Positions 37,642 through 46,546 of a DNA stretch of 47,302 nucleotides are shown here, piece after piece. Numbering within the stretch: position 1 is the first letter of the stretch; each line of letters opens with the position of its first letter. Both the position numbers and the translations under genes were made by a program. Under the pieces are notes generated by a model. That model was not told the DNA's origin. It ran no database searches and was given only the letters and a program-made list of their open reading frames with translations. Origin of the DNA: Glaciecola sp. (GTDB lineage: Bacteria > Pseudomonadota > Gammaproteobacteria > Enterobacterales > Alteromonadaceae); assembly GCA_029251505.1 (NCBI GenBank), contig JAQXDG010000173.1, positions 1-47,302 of the forward strand. Direction: 5' to 3'.

Positions 37642-38685
37642 TTAATTCTGTTTGAAAAAGGGAGATAATGCTAACGCTGTGTCTAACATGCGATTAGCAA
37701 AGCCCCATTCATTGTCACACCACACTAAGGTTTTGACTAATTGGCCATGACTCACCCGCGTTTGCGAGCCATCCACAATACATGAATGAGGATCATGATT
37801 AAAATCAACTGACACCAGTGGCTGCTCAGTATAATCTAAGATACCGGCTAGCTTGCCGAGCTTAGCTTGTTGTAATACTTGATTGACTTGGTTAATGGTG
37901 ACTTTATCGCGCAATGTCACACTCAGATCCATCGCGGTGACATTAATCGTCGGTACACGCACGGCTATCGCTTCAAAACGTCCTGCAAATTTGGGTAGGA
38001 TACGTTCGATCCCTTGCGCTAAACGCGTATCCACAGGAATAATAGAGTGACTTGCTGCGCGCGTTCGGCGTAAATCCGGATGAAATGCATCGATCACTTG
38101 CTGATCATTCATGGATGAATGGATCGTGGTGATGGTACCACTATCGACCCCAAATGCTTCATCTAAGGCTTGGATCACCGGCACGATACAGTTGGTGGTA
38201 CATGAACCATTAGAAATGACCGTATCGCTTGCTAACAATGTATCCTCATTTATGCCAAAGATAATTGTCGCATCAACATCGGGTGAACCGGGCTCTGACA
38301 GTAATACTTTTTTGGCACCTTGGGTAATGTGCTTTGCCGCTTCCGGCGCATGCCCATATAAACCGGTACATTCAAATACAATATCAATATCAAGCTCACC
38401 CCAAGGGCAACCTTCTATCTCATGCTCGTGTAGTAATTTGATGGCATCACCAGCTACATGCAAGGTGTCGGGCTGAACTAAATCCTCAACGCTTTTAGAT
38501 AAGTGCACATCATAACCAAAGCGGCCATGGGCAGTATCGTATTTAAGTAAATGTGCGATCCCTTCAGCGTCGGCAATCTCATTAATTGCCACCACTTGAA
38601 TCGCATGAGTGCGGCCGGTTTCGTACAGGGCGCGTAATACATTGCGTCCTATCCGTCCAAACCCATTGATAGCTACTCGTAACAA
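37642..38685 (-). CDS. epd: D-erythrose-4-phosphate dehydrogenase
   Basis: NAD-dependent oxidation of erythrose 4-phosphate, the first step of the pyridoxal phosphate pathway. 347 residues of the GapA/Epd family with the Rossmann opening [17 protein letters not shown], the catalytic cysteine in [11 protein letters not shown] near 155, and [14 protein letters not shown] near the end. Position between tkt and pgk and the [22 protein letters not shown]-type N-terminus favour Epd over GapA. The start is TTG: TAAGG precedes it and an in-frame stop lies two codons upstream, so no ATG can serve. Confidence 0.9.
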   Translation of the reverse strand: MLRVAINGFGRIGRNVLRALYETGRTHAIQVVAINEIADAEGIAHLLKYDTAHGRFGYDVHLSKSVEDLVQPDTLHVAGDAIKLLHEHEIEGCPWGELDIDIVFECTGLYGHAPEAAKHITQGAKKVLLSEPGSPDVDATIIFGINEDTLLASDTVISNGSCTTNCIVPVIQALDEAFGVDSGTITTIHSSMNDQQVIDAFHPDLRRTRAASHSIIPVDTRLAQGIERILPKFAGRFEAIAVRVPTINVTAMDLSVTLRDKVTINQVNQVLQQAKLGKLAGILDYTEQPLVSVDFNHDPHSCIVDGSQTRVSHGQLVKTLVWCDNEWGFANRMLDTALALSPFFKQN

Positions 38686-38695
38686 GCGTTATGCC

Positions 38696-40687
38696 TTATA
38701 AAGTGTTAGCAGCATCAACGACTGCTTGAGTCGTAATACCAAATAACGCATAAAGTTCTTTCGCCGGTGCCGATTCACCAAACGTATCCATACCAACAAT
38801 CGCGCCGTTAAGGCCGACATATTTGTACCAAGAATCTTTGGCTAAGGCTTCAACCGCTACGCGTTTAATCACGCTAGCAGGAAGTACGCTTTCTTTGTAT
38901 TCGGCTGATTGTGCGTCATACACATCTGTTGATGGCATAGACACGACTCGAACCGCTTTACCTTGTTCAGTCAATGCTTGCGCTGCCGCAACCGCCAGTT
39001 CAACTTCAGAACCGGTTGCAATCAAAATAATCTCAGGCGTGCTTGCGCTATCCACCAACACGTAACCGCCTTTCGCAATATCTGCCACTTGCGCTGAAGT
39101 TCGTGGTTGTTGCTCACAGCCTTGGCGCGTAAAGATTAACGTTGAAGGACCATCAGTACGTTCAATCGCATATTTCCATGCAACGGCACTTTCCACTTGG
39201 TCACATGGACGCCAATTATCTAGATTTGGCGTTGCACGTAAAGAAACTAACTGCTCTACCGGTTGATGCGTTGGACCATCTTCACCCAGACCAATCGAGT
39301 CATGCGTGTAGACAAATATAGCCGGTTGTTTCATTAATGCCGCCATACGTACCGCATTGCGTGCGTATTCCATAAACATTAAGAAAGTCGCACCGTAAGC
39401 TTTGAAACCACCGTGTAATACTAAGCCATTCATGATAGCTGACATACCAAATTCACGTACACCGTAGTACAAGTAGTTACCACTGGCGTCATCGGCACTG
39501 ATCCCTTTACAACCAGACCAAATCGTCAAGTTAGAGCCAGCTAAATCGGCAGAACCGCCTAATAGCTCAGGTAATAACGGACCGTATGCATTCAATGCGT
39601 TTTGTGATGCTTTACGGGTCGCAATGTTAACTGGATTAGCTTGTAAATCTGCAATATACGCATCAGCTTTGGCAGTAAACGTCACAGGTAATTCACCAGC
39701 AACACGACGTGTAAATTCAGCAGCCAGTTCAGGATAAGTATCAGCATAGGCAGCAAATAAATCCTGCCAAGCGCTTTGTAGTTTAGAACCTTGATCTTTA
39801 CGATCCCACTGTCCATAAATATCATCAGGAATTTCAAACGCACCAAATTCCCAGCCTAACGCTTTCCGCGTTGCAGCAATTTCATCCGCACCTAATGGCG
39901 CGCCATGACATGATTCTGTGCCTTGCTTGCTTGGGGAGCCAAAACCAATAATAGTTTTACAACAAATTAATGTTGGTTTATCCGACTCGGCTTGTGCTGT
40001 GCGGATCGCAGAAGCGATTTCTTCAGGGTTATGCCCATCGACATCCGCAATGACTTGCCAGCCGTATGCTTCAAAGCGCGCAGGCGTATCATCCGAGAAC
40101 CAGCCTTCAACTTCGCCATCAATAGAAATACCGTTGTCATCCCAAAATGCGATTAGCTTACCTAAACCTAAGGTGCCGGCTAATGAACACACTTCATGAG
40201 AAATCCCTTCCATCAAACAACCATCACCTAAGAAACTATATGTGAAGTGATCAACGACCGAAAACTCAGGACGGTTAAACTGCGCTGCTAAGGTTTTTTC
40301 AGCAATCGCCATACCAACCGCATTACTAATACCCTGACCTAAAGGACCGGTCGTTGTTTCAACGCCGGGTGCATAACCATATTCTGGGTGGCCCGGAGTT
40401 TTTGAATGTAATTGACGGAAATTCTTTAGCTCTTCAATCGGTAACGCATAGCCTGATAAATGAAGTAGTGAATATAACAACATAGAACCATGACCATTGG
40501 ACAATACGAAACGATCGCGGTTCGCCCAAGACGGGTCAGTTGGATTATGACGCAAAAAATCTGACCATAATACCTGAGCAATATCAGCCATTCCCATTGG
40601 GGCACCTGGATGACCAGAATTAGCTTGTTGAACAGCGTCCATACTTAATGCACGGATTGCATTCGCGAGTTGTTGGCGTGATGACAT
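38696..40687 (-). CDS. tkt: transketolase
   Basis: Thiamine diphosphate enzyme of the pentose phosphate pathway that moves two-carbon units between sugars and supplies erythrose 4-phosphate to the next gene product, Epd. The start at 40687 ([17 protein letters not shown]) gives 663 residues, the same as E. coli, and CAGGAG precedes it; an in-frame ATG at 40708 would add seven residues. Motifs: [12 protein letters not shown] near 25, the ThDP motif [14 protein letters not shown] near 153, and [15 protein letters not shown] near 460. Confidence 0.96.
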   Translation of the reverse strand: MSSRQQLANAIRALSMDAVQQANSGHPGAPMGMADIAQVLWSDFLRHNPTDPSWANRDRFVLSNGHGSMLLYSLLHLSGYALPIEELKNFRQLHSKTPGHPEYGYAPGVETTTGPLGQGISNAVGMAIAEKTLAAQFNRPEFSVVDHFTYSFLGDGCLMEGISHEVCSLAGTLGLGKLIAFWDDNGISIDGEVEGWFSDDTPARFEAYGWQVIADVDGHNPEEIASAIRTAQAESDKPTLICCKTIIGFGSPSKQGTESCHGAPLGADEIAATRKALGWEFGAFEIPDDIYGQWDRKDQGSKLQSAWQDLFAAYADTYPELAAEFTRRVAGELPVTFTAKADAYIADLQANPVNIATRKASQNALNAYGPLLPELLGGSADLAGSNLTIWSGCKGISADDASGNYLYYGVREFGMSAIMNGLVLHGGFKAYGATFLMFMEYARNAVRMAALMKQPAIFVYTHDSIGLGEDGPTHQPVEQLVSLRATPNLDNWRPCDQVESAVAWKYAIERTDGPSTLIFTRQGCEQQPRTSAQVADIAKGGYVLVDSASTPEIILIATGSEVELAVAAAQALTEQGKAVRVVSMPSTDVYDAQSAEYKESVLPASVIKRVAVEALAKDSWYKYVGLNGAIVGMDTFGESAPAKELYALFGITTQAVVDAANTL

Positions 40688-40897
40688 GAATGACTCCTGA
40701 GGTATCAAAGCAAAAGTGCTAAGGTCGTATTTTTATGTACCAAAACAAATGCTTAAAGATTGTAAAAATGGATTAGCCGCATTGTCGCCTACCCATGTGA
40801 TTAGTTCAACACGTAATCGATAAAAAGCGGATAATAAACAAGCTAATAAGACCAGTGTCTGATCTTTAGTGAACCAAAAAATAAAAACTAATGTAAA

Positions 40898-40929
40898 AGA
40901 CGTATAGACGTCTAGATGGTTAGACTGAT
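40898..40929 (+). promoter_or_regulatory. MetJ operator, four tandem met boxes
   Basis: Four contiguous 8-base units read AGACGTAT, AGACGTCT, AGATGGTT and AGACTGAT; the MetJ consensus is AGACGTCT, matched 7, 8, 5 and 5 of 8. The array lies about 120 bases before metK, which MetJ represses with S-adenosylmethionine in other gammaproteobacteria. The rest of the tkt-metK gap (40688-41047) is A+T-rich promoter sequence; TAGTAT just after the array may be the -10. Confidence 0.85.
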
Positions 40930-41047
40930 AGAATTAGTATCATCAAATCACTTAACGTGGTTTAGTTAATAACTAACAACATGAATATAAAGACTATTAG
41001 CGCTAAAGTAACACCTGTCTAATGGTCTACCCTGCAAAGAGGTCACT

Positions 41048-42193
41048 ATGTCACAACATTTATTTACTTCGGAATCTGTTTCTGAAGGTCATCCAGATAA
41101 AATTGCCGATCAAATTTCTGATGCGGTACTTGATGCAATTTTAACCGAAGATCCAACAGCGCGGGTTGCCTGTGAAACATTCGTCAAGACCGGAATGGTG
41201 CTCGTTGGTGGTGAAATCAATACGCATGCTTGGGTAGATATTGAAAAAATCACTCGTGATACTGTCCGTGAGATTGGTTATGTCAGTTCAGATATGGGCT
41301 TTGACGCAGATTCTTGTGCTGTGTTAAATGCGATTGGTAAACAATCTGCAGATATTAACCAAGGCGTTGACCGTGGCGAACGCGAAGAGCAAGGCGCTGG
41401 CGACCAAGGTTTAATGTTTGGTTACGCCTGTAACGAAACTGAAGAGCTAATGCCTGCTCCGATTATGTACTCACACAAACTAGTACAAAAGCAAGCTGAA
41501 ATAAGAAAATCAGGCAAGCTAGATTGGTTACGTCCAGATGCCAAATCTCAAGTTACCTTTGTGTATGAAAATGGCCAACCGATTGGTATTGATGCCGTCG
41601 TTTTATCGACTCAGCACAGTGAAGATATTTCAACACCAGCGTTACGTGAAGCGGTGATGGAAGAGATCATTAAGCCAGTGTTACCTGCGCAGTGGATCAC
41701 ACCAAAGACACAATTCCATATCAACCCGACTGGTCGATTTGTAATTGGTGGCCCAATGGGTGATTGTGGTTTGACTGGGCGTAAAATTATCGTTGATACT
41801 TATGGCGGTATGGCGCGTCATGGTGGTGGTGCATTCTCAGGTAAAGATCCATCAAAAGTTGACCGCTCCGCTGCTTATGCCGGTCGCTATGTCGCTAAAA
41901 ACATCGTTGCTGCGGGTCTGGCTGATAAATGTGAAATCCAAATTTCTTATGCTATCGGTGTGGTTGAGCCAACCTCCATCAGCATTAACACCTTTGGTAC
42001 TGGCAAAGTAGACGACAGCGTTATTACCCAGCTTGTACGTGAACATTTTGACTTACGTCCGTATGGCTTAATCCAAATGTTAGATTTAGAGCGTCCAATC
42101 TACTTACCAACAGCCGCTTATGGTCATTTTGGTCATGCTGCGTATCCTTGGGAAAATACGGATATCGCCGCACAGCTAAGCGCAGCATTGTAA
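41048..42193 (+). CDS. metK: S-adenosylmethionine synthetase MetK
   Basis: Makes S-adenosylmethionine from methionine and ATP. 381 residues. Motifs are complete: [20 protein letters not shown] at the start with the active-site histidine, [12 protein letters not shown] near 117, the [23 protein letters not shown] region near 235-255, and [20 protein letters not shown] near 258-277. AGAGG precedes the ATG. The gene is divergent from tkt, has MetJ boxes upstream and a terminator after it, and so is an independent unit. Confidence 0.98.
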   Translation: MSQHLFTSESVSEGHPDKIADQISDAVLDAILTEDPTARVACETFVKTGMVLVGGEINTHAWVDIEKITRDTVREIGYVSSDMGFDADSCAVLNAIGKQSADINQGVDRGEREEQGAGDQGLMFGYACNETEELMPAPIMYSHKLVQKQAEIRKSGKLDWLRPDAKSQVTFVYENGQPIGIDAVVLSTQHSEDISTPALREAVMEEIIKPVLPAQWITPKTQFHINPTGRFVIGGPMGDCGLTGRKIIVDTYGGMARHGGGAFSGKDPSKVDRSAAYAGRYVAKNIVAAGLADKCEIQISYAIGVVEPTSISINTFGTGKVDDSVITQLVREHFDLRPYGLIQMLDLERPIYLPTAAYGHFGHAAYPWENTDIAAQLSAAL

Positions 42194-42235
42194 ATCAGCG
42201 CAGCGCTGTAAATATTAGTAGCGTCAAGTAAAAAA

Positions 42236-42276
42236 ATGGTTGGTTAAAATCGCGTATCGATAACCAACTGTTTTTA
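42236..42276. terminator. bidirectional terminator between metK and the antitoxin gene
   Basis: GTTGGTTA (42239-42246) pairs with TAACCAAC (42261-42268) around a 14-base loop. TTTTT follows on the plus strand, and on the minus strand the arm is followed by CATTTTTTT, so it can end both metK and the convergent antitoxin transcript. Confidence 0.75.
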
Positions 42277-42352
42277 TTGCGTTTAAGCAACTTAACAGCC
42301 AGTTAAGCGGCAGAAATCTGTTCTTTGATTTATGTCCGTCTTCAATCGATTG

Positions 42353-42613
42353 TTATGCAGCGTTTTCACTTTTTACATCCCAACCTGGAAACACAAGAAC
42401 TGCAGGGTGACATCTTAAAGCTCTAGCTAAAGATTTAGCCCTTTCTATGCCAAGATTGACACGATCATTTTCAATTGCTGAAATTGTAGATTGAGGGATA
42501 TTAGCAAGCCACGCAAGTTCATTTTGACTCAACTCTTGAAGTTCCCTGAGAATACGAACAGATTCGCCACTCGACACTGACATACGCTTTGTTGCTTTTT
42601 GAAAATCACTCAT
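42353..42613 (-). CDS. XRE-family antitoxin (HigA-like)
   Basis: A small DNA-binding protein of the Cro/C1 helix-turn-helix type, expected to neutralise a RelE-superfamily toxin and repress its own operon. 86 residues with the helix-turn-helix LQELSQNELAWLANIPQSTI followed by SAIENDRVNLG (about 26-56). AGGAGG lies inside the end of the preceding toxin frame and the ATG overlaps the toxin stop as TAATG, the usual toxin-first arrangement. The frame looks intact. The toxin beside it is damaged. Confidence 0.8.
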   Translation of the reverse strand: MSDFQKATKRMSVSSGESVRILRELQELSQNELAWLANIPQSTISAIENDRVNLGIERAKSLARALRCHPAVLVFPGWDVKSENAA

Positions 42614-42828
42614 TATGACCTCCTTAGATAGTCATGGGCTGTTACATCAAGGACTTGAACAAACATTTCTCCATTTTCCACAGAGTCAATAACACGGTAT
42701 TGTTGATTCAGGCGGGAAGAACGGAATCCTTTCCAATTTCCTGAAAGAGCCTCATCGTTAAAGCCTCGAATAAACCTCAAACCTGATGGGCCTGACAACT
42801 CAACAATATCCTTCCATTTTTCGTACCA
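42613..42828 (-). pseudogene. truncated RelE/HigB-family toxin
   Basis: C-terminal two thirds of a RelE-superfamily mRNA interferase. The readable frame runs from just after a TAG (42829-42831) through WYEKWKDIVELSGPSG, GFNDEALSGNWKGFRSSRLN, QQYRVID and VLDVTAHDYLRRS, which are the conserved core strands with basic residues. The full family is about 90 residues and begins with about 25-30 more, including the first strand and helix. Upstream of the TAG the same frame has another stop and no family sequence. The only start left is a TTG at 42798, giving 61 residues that would lack the N-terminal part of the fold. Probably inactive. Confidence 0.65.
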
Positions 42829-43121
42829 CTAGATATTGTCATTTTAATACGCCCTCATATTTATTTAATTTCAGTATGTTTTCTATGCGAGCATTGTAAC
42901 AACACCAGCGCATCTATCCCTAAGTATGGGAGTAATCTGGCCTGTAGAGCAATTGTCTTTTTTTTAAAATGCGGTTTACTGATGCAGTCAGGGCGAGGGC
43001 ACCGACTAGAATCCCTACTGTACTATCACATAAAGAGGCGATGCTATATTTATGACCACCTAATTTTAATCAGATAAGCTATAATCAGATTAATATTAAG
43101 CAAATCAAGGAATGACACACT

Positions 43122-43928
43122 ATGCGAATTTTATCTACTGTAATTATTACAGCGCTGATTCTGACACTCATTGCGGCTTGCTCTACCTCGCCGACGGGGC
43201 GTAGTCAGGTCAAATTATTCTCTTCAGACCGACTTAATTCGATGGGTAGCCAAACATTTGCGTCATTAAAAACAGAGCAAAAAGTATCGAACAAACGCAT
43301 AGAAAATCAATATGTACAATGTATCGCTGACGCGCTTATTCCATTTATCCCTGCTGGTACGTTTGATGGCGAGTGGGAAGTGGTGGTATTTGATAATGAA
43401 CAAATTAATGCGTTTGCCTTACCGGGCGGCAAAATTGGCGTCTATACTGGCATTTTAAACGTCGCTAAAACGCCTGATCAATTAGCGTCGGTGATGGGTC
43501 ATGAGATTGGTCATGTTATTGCTGAGCACGGCAATGAGAGAATGTCGATTGCGACACTTTCAAACTTAGGACTGCAAATTACTAATGTCGGTCTAAAAAG
43601 TGCGGGAGTGACTGATAGTAATCAGGTTTTGATGATGGCAGGAGCCGGTCTTTTAGCGCAATATGGCGTAAACTTACCCTTTAGCCGTGCACACGAATCT
43701 GAATCTGATTTAATCGGCTTACAATTGATGGCAAAAGCAGGGTTTGATCCAAATGCAGCGCCCCAACTGTGGGAAAACATGGCCGCAGCCTCAGCGGGTA
43801 AAACCCCACCAGAATGGCAATCTACTCACCCCTCTCATGACACTCGGATCGCTGATTTAAAGGCTGCTATTCCGTCGGTCATGGCTGACTATTTAGCCGT
43901 TATAAAAAAGCCAAACTGTAAACCTTAA
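43122..43928 (+). CDS. M48 family metalloprotease, lipoprotein (LoiP/YggG-like)
   Basis: A zinc protease probably attached to the outer membrane, with a role in envelope protein quality control as for E. coli LoiP. 268 residues. The lipoprotein signal ends in LIAAC (Cys20). The zinc motif HEIGH (His127, Glu128, His131) lies in ASVMGHEIGHVIAEHGNER, the third ligand glutamate in SRAHESESDLIGLQLM near 190, and the late THPSHDTRIADL is typical. AAGGAATG precedes the ATG. The 323 bases upstream hold the toxin remnant and, nearer the gene, TATAAT at 43080-43085 as a likely -10. Confidence 0.92.
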   Translation: MRILSTVIITALILTLIAACSTSPTGRSQVKLFSSDRLNSMGSQTFASLKTEQKVSNKRIENQYVQCIADALIPFIPAGTFDGEWEVVVFDNEQINAFALPGGKIGVYTGILNVAKTPDQLASVMGHEIGHVIAEHGNERMSIATLSNLGLQITNVGLKSAGVTDSNQVLMMAGAGLLAQYGVNLPFSRAHESESDLIGLQLMAKAGFDPNAAPQLWENMAAASAGKTPPEWQSTHPSHDTRIADLKAAIPSVMADYLAVIKKPNCKP

Positions 43929-43945
43929 CGTTTTTGTATTACGAT

Positions 43946-43976
43946 CAAAAAAGGAGCATTAATCGCTCCTTTTTAT
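43946..43976. terminator. bidirectional terminator between the M48 and SQR genes
   Basis: AAAAAGGAGC and GCTCCTTTTT form a 10-bp stem around a 7-base loop, with A and T runs on the two sides. It lies between two convergent genes and can end both transcripts. Confidence 0.9.
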
Positions 43977-43994
43977 TGGAATAAACCCGATGGA

Positions 43995-45665
43995 TTATTC
44001 AGATATTTCTTTGGGTTTAATCAACCACTCTTTACCCTTGAGCATACCTTGCCAGTAAATCGGCGGTAGCAGCTTCTCTTTTAGAAACCACGCTAAACTC
44101 GAAGGCTTAGTACTATCAAGCAACCAGGTCGGGAATGTCGGTAGCATAGTGCCGCCATAGCCAAACTCTGCTAATACAATTTTACCTTTTTCAACCGTCA
44201 ACGGACATGAGCCATAACCATTATAAATGGTACGTTTTACTTTATATCCCATATCATGTAACACATTCCCAGCCACGACTGGCGCTTGCATACGTGCTGC
44301 TGCTGCTGTTTTTGCATTAGGTGCATTCATGACATCGCCCAAACTATAAATATCAGGAAAATGTTTATGTTGCAGTGTCGCTTGATCAACATCTACCCAG
44401 CCGTTGTCATCGACTAACGGACTGACCTTAATAAAATCAGGTGCAGATTGGGGTGGAGCTACGTGGAGCATATCGAATTTTTTCTCAATCAGCTCAGCAC
44501 TCGCATCAGGCCCTATTTGTTGAAAATAGGCTGTTTTATTCGGACCATCAACTTTGACTAAGTTATGGAAAAAATGCAAATTTGCATTATATTTTTCTAC
44601 ATAACTCATCAGTGCTGGGACATATTCTTTGACACCAAATAACACGCCACCGGCATTACAAAAATCGACATCAATGTTCTTTAGTACACCGGTTGATAGC
44701 CAATGATCGCAAGATAAGTACATGGCTTTTTGTGGTGCTCCGGCACATTTAATTGGCATCGGAGGCTGGGTAAATATCGCTTTACCGGATTGACATTGCT
44801 GCACTAATTCCCAAGTGTAAGGGGCAAGATCAAAACGATAATTAGATGTAACGCCATTTTTACCTAAGGTCTGAGTTAGCCCTTCAATTTTATCCCAGTC
44901 TAATTTTAGACCCGGACATACGATCAACTTATCATAGGCAATGGTATGACACCCATCTAATAACACACGTTTTTGTTTAGGTTCGAACGCCGCGACAGCA
45001 TGCTTGAGCCAAGTCACACCTTTAGGGATCAAGGAGGACATGGTTTTAACCGTTTCTTCAGGAGTAAACACCCCCGCCCCCACTAATGTCCAACCAGGTT
45101 GATAATAATGAATATCAGCAGGATCGATCACTGCAATCTTGACGTTAGGTGCGCGTTCTAAAATACTTGCACAGACAGAAATGCCAGCAGCACCTGCCCC
45201 TACAACCACAATATCAAACGTCTGGTCATTACTGTCACTGGGAGTTTTGCCACCATTGACGATGCGACGGACCACACCTGACATGTCATAGCCCGCTAGT
45301 TTAGTCGTATGCAATATTTCACTAGTGGTGAGCTGATCTGCCAGAGCCAATGCCCATAACGTCGTTGAACGAGTCCCTGTGCGGCAATATGCAAACATCG
45401 GCGAGGGTAATGTGTCTAGATGCGTCTTAAATACTTCAGCATCTTCATCCATGACCTTACCACTAATCACTGGCTGGTAAACAATTTGTAAACCTAGTGC
45501 TTCGGCCGCTTTTTGAATTTCGGTAAAACTGACTTGATCTGAGCCTTCCCCATCAGGGCGGTGACACACTATGGATTTAAACCCCAAATCAAAAATCGCT
45601 TGTACATCTGCGACACTAATTTGTGGTGACACGGAAATGTTTTTATTGATGTATCTGATATCCAT
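43995..45665 (-). CDS. DUF442-sulfide:quinone oxidoreductase fusion
   Basis: A two-domain sulfide oxidation protein of 556 residues. Residues about 1-140 are a DUF442 (phosphatase-fold, rhodanese-like) domain with Cys94 in YCRTGTRST. Residues about 150-556 are a flavoprotein of the SQR family with the FAD-binding motif VVGAGAAGISVC near 155 and Cys307 in IKCAGAPQK, which matches the first redox cysteine of the human-type SQR. The C-terminal flavin motif reads SLGDVMNAPNAKTAAAA; the position of the second redox cysteine (GDC in the human enzyme) is Val445 here. It would pass electrons from sulfide to quinone at the inner membrane. AGGAG precedes the ATG, and the dioxygenase gene lies 9 bases upstream. 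Confidence 0.88.
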   Translation of the reverse strand: MDIRYINKNISVSPQISVADVQAIFDLGFKSIVCHRPDGEGSDQVSFTEIQKAAEALGLQIVYQPVISGKVMDEDAEVFKTHLDTLPSPMFAYCRTGTRSTTLWALALADQLTTSEILHTTKLAGYDMSGVVRRIVNGGKTPSDSNDQTFDIVVVGAGAAGISVCASILERAPNVKIAVIDPADIHYYQPGWTLVGAGVFTPEETVKTMSSLIPKGVTWLKHAVAAFEPKQKRVLLDGCHTIAYDKLIVCPGLKLDWDKIEGLTQTLGKNGVTSNYRFDLAPYTWELVQQCQSGKAIFTQPPMPIKCAGAPQKAMYLSCDHWLSTGVLKNIDVDFCNAGGVLFGVKEYVPALMSYVEKYNANLHFFHNLVKVDGPNKTAYFQQIGPDASAELIEKKFDMLHVAPPQSAPDFIKVSPLVDDNGWVDVDQATLQHKHFPDIYSLGDVMNAPNAKTAAAARMQAPVVAGNVLHDMGYKVKRTIYNGYGSCPLTVEKGKIVLAEFGYGGTMLPTFPTWLLDSTKPSSLAWFLKEKLLPPIYWQGMLKGKEWLIKPKEISE

Positions 45666-45674
45666 AAGGCACTC

Positions 45675-46535
45675 CTAAAGGGCATTCAACGGGATTTTAA
45701 TATACTGAAGGCCGTTTTCAGATTTGACTCCAAAATCACCTAAACGCATGTTAGTTTGAATTGATGGAAATAATAACCTAGGAACCGCCAAGGTCGCATC
45801 TCGGGCTTCACGTTTTTTCACATATTCAGCAAACACCGTATCAGGTTTAATTTGAATATTATGGGCTTTTTCATCAGCGATACTCACTACAGAAATAGCA
45901 GCTTCACCATCATCGGGATAGTCGTGACACAAATACACTTGGGTTTCATCCGGTAAAGTATAAAAGCGCTGTACCGTTTTAAACAAGTCAGCAGCACTGC
46001 CTCCAGGAAAATCGCAACGAGCCGTACCTAAATGAGGAGCAAACATTGTATCCCCAACAAATATTACCTGATTTTCTGCGCAATAATAACTCGCGCAAGC
46101 TGGCGTATGACCGGGTGTTAACCATGTCGTCAACGTAATATTACCAATACTAATCGTATCACCTTCATCTAATAACTGGTCAAACTGCTCACCCGTAATC
46201 GGCGTATCTTCTTGATTACTAAACATCGGTACCCAAATCGCCAATACCTCTTTGATACCTTTACCCATCGCGGTTTGCCCACCAATATGGGTTTTCAAAT
46301 AACTTGATGCGGTAATGTGATCAGCGTGAATATGAGATTCTAAGATCCATTCATTGGTTAAATCATGTTCTTTTATGTACGCAATAACCGCATCGGCACT
46401 GTCCGTTTTTACCGACCCCGAAAAATGGTCATAGTCTAATACTGAATCGATCACAGCACATTTTTTGGTAGACTCATCCACTACAACATGAGTGAAGGTG
46501 GCGGTAGCATTATCATGAAACGTTTTTACTAACAT
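45675..46535 (-). CDS. persulfide dioxygenase-like MBL-fold hydrolase
   Basis: A metallo-beta-lactamase fold protein, probably an ETHE1/Blh-type dioxygenase that oxidises glutathione persulfide made by SQR to sulfite. 286 residues. Metal motif HIHADHIT (His68, His70, Asp72, His73), then LTPGHTPACASYY near 135, FVGDTMFAPHLGTARCDFPGG near 155-175, and LCHDYPDDG near 200. The TARCDFPGG segment is typical of the persulfide dioxygenase group rather than glyoxalase II. AAGGAG precedes the ATG. It is second in the three-gene operon. Confidence 0.85.
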   Translation of the reverse strand: MLVKTFHDNATATFTHVVVDESTKKCAVIDSVLDYDHFSGSVKTDSADAVIAYIKEHDLTNEWILESHIHADHITASSYLKTHIGGQTAMGKGIKEVLAIWVPMFSNQEDTPITGEQFDQLLDEGDTISIGNITLTTWLTPGHTPACASYYCAENQVIFVGDTMFAPHLGTARCDFPGGSAADLFKTVQRFYTLPDETQVYLCHDYPDDGEAAISVVSIADEKAHNIQIKPDTVFAEYVKKREARDATLAVPRLLFPSIQTNMRLGDFGVKSENGLQYIKIPLNAL

Positions 46536-46546
46536 GTTAGGCTCCT

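Noticed and set aside
42285-42350. attC-like signals (CTTAAC/GTTAAG inverted repeat and GTTATGC) after metK
   Set aside because: The inverted repeat has a 5-base loop, far too short for attC, and there is no second site or integrase.
42985-43030. tRNA-like piece (AGGG ... CCCT near 43000) that might be an attachment site
   Set aside because: The loop is 13 bases and no cloverleaf, direct repeat or integrase is present.
42920-43070. Open frame of about 45 codons on the minus strand with a hydrophobic stretch upstream of the toxin remnant
   Set aside because: No start codon, no ribosome site, no family resemblance; length is compatible with chance.
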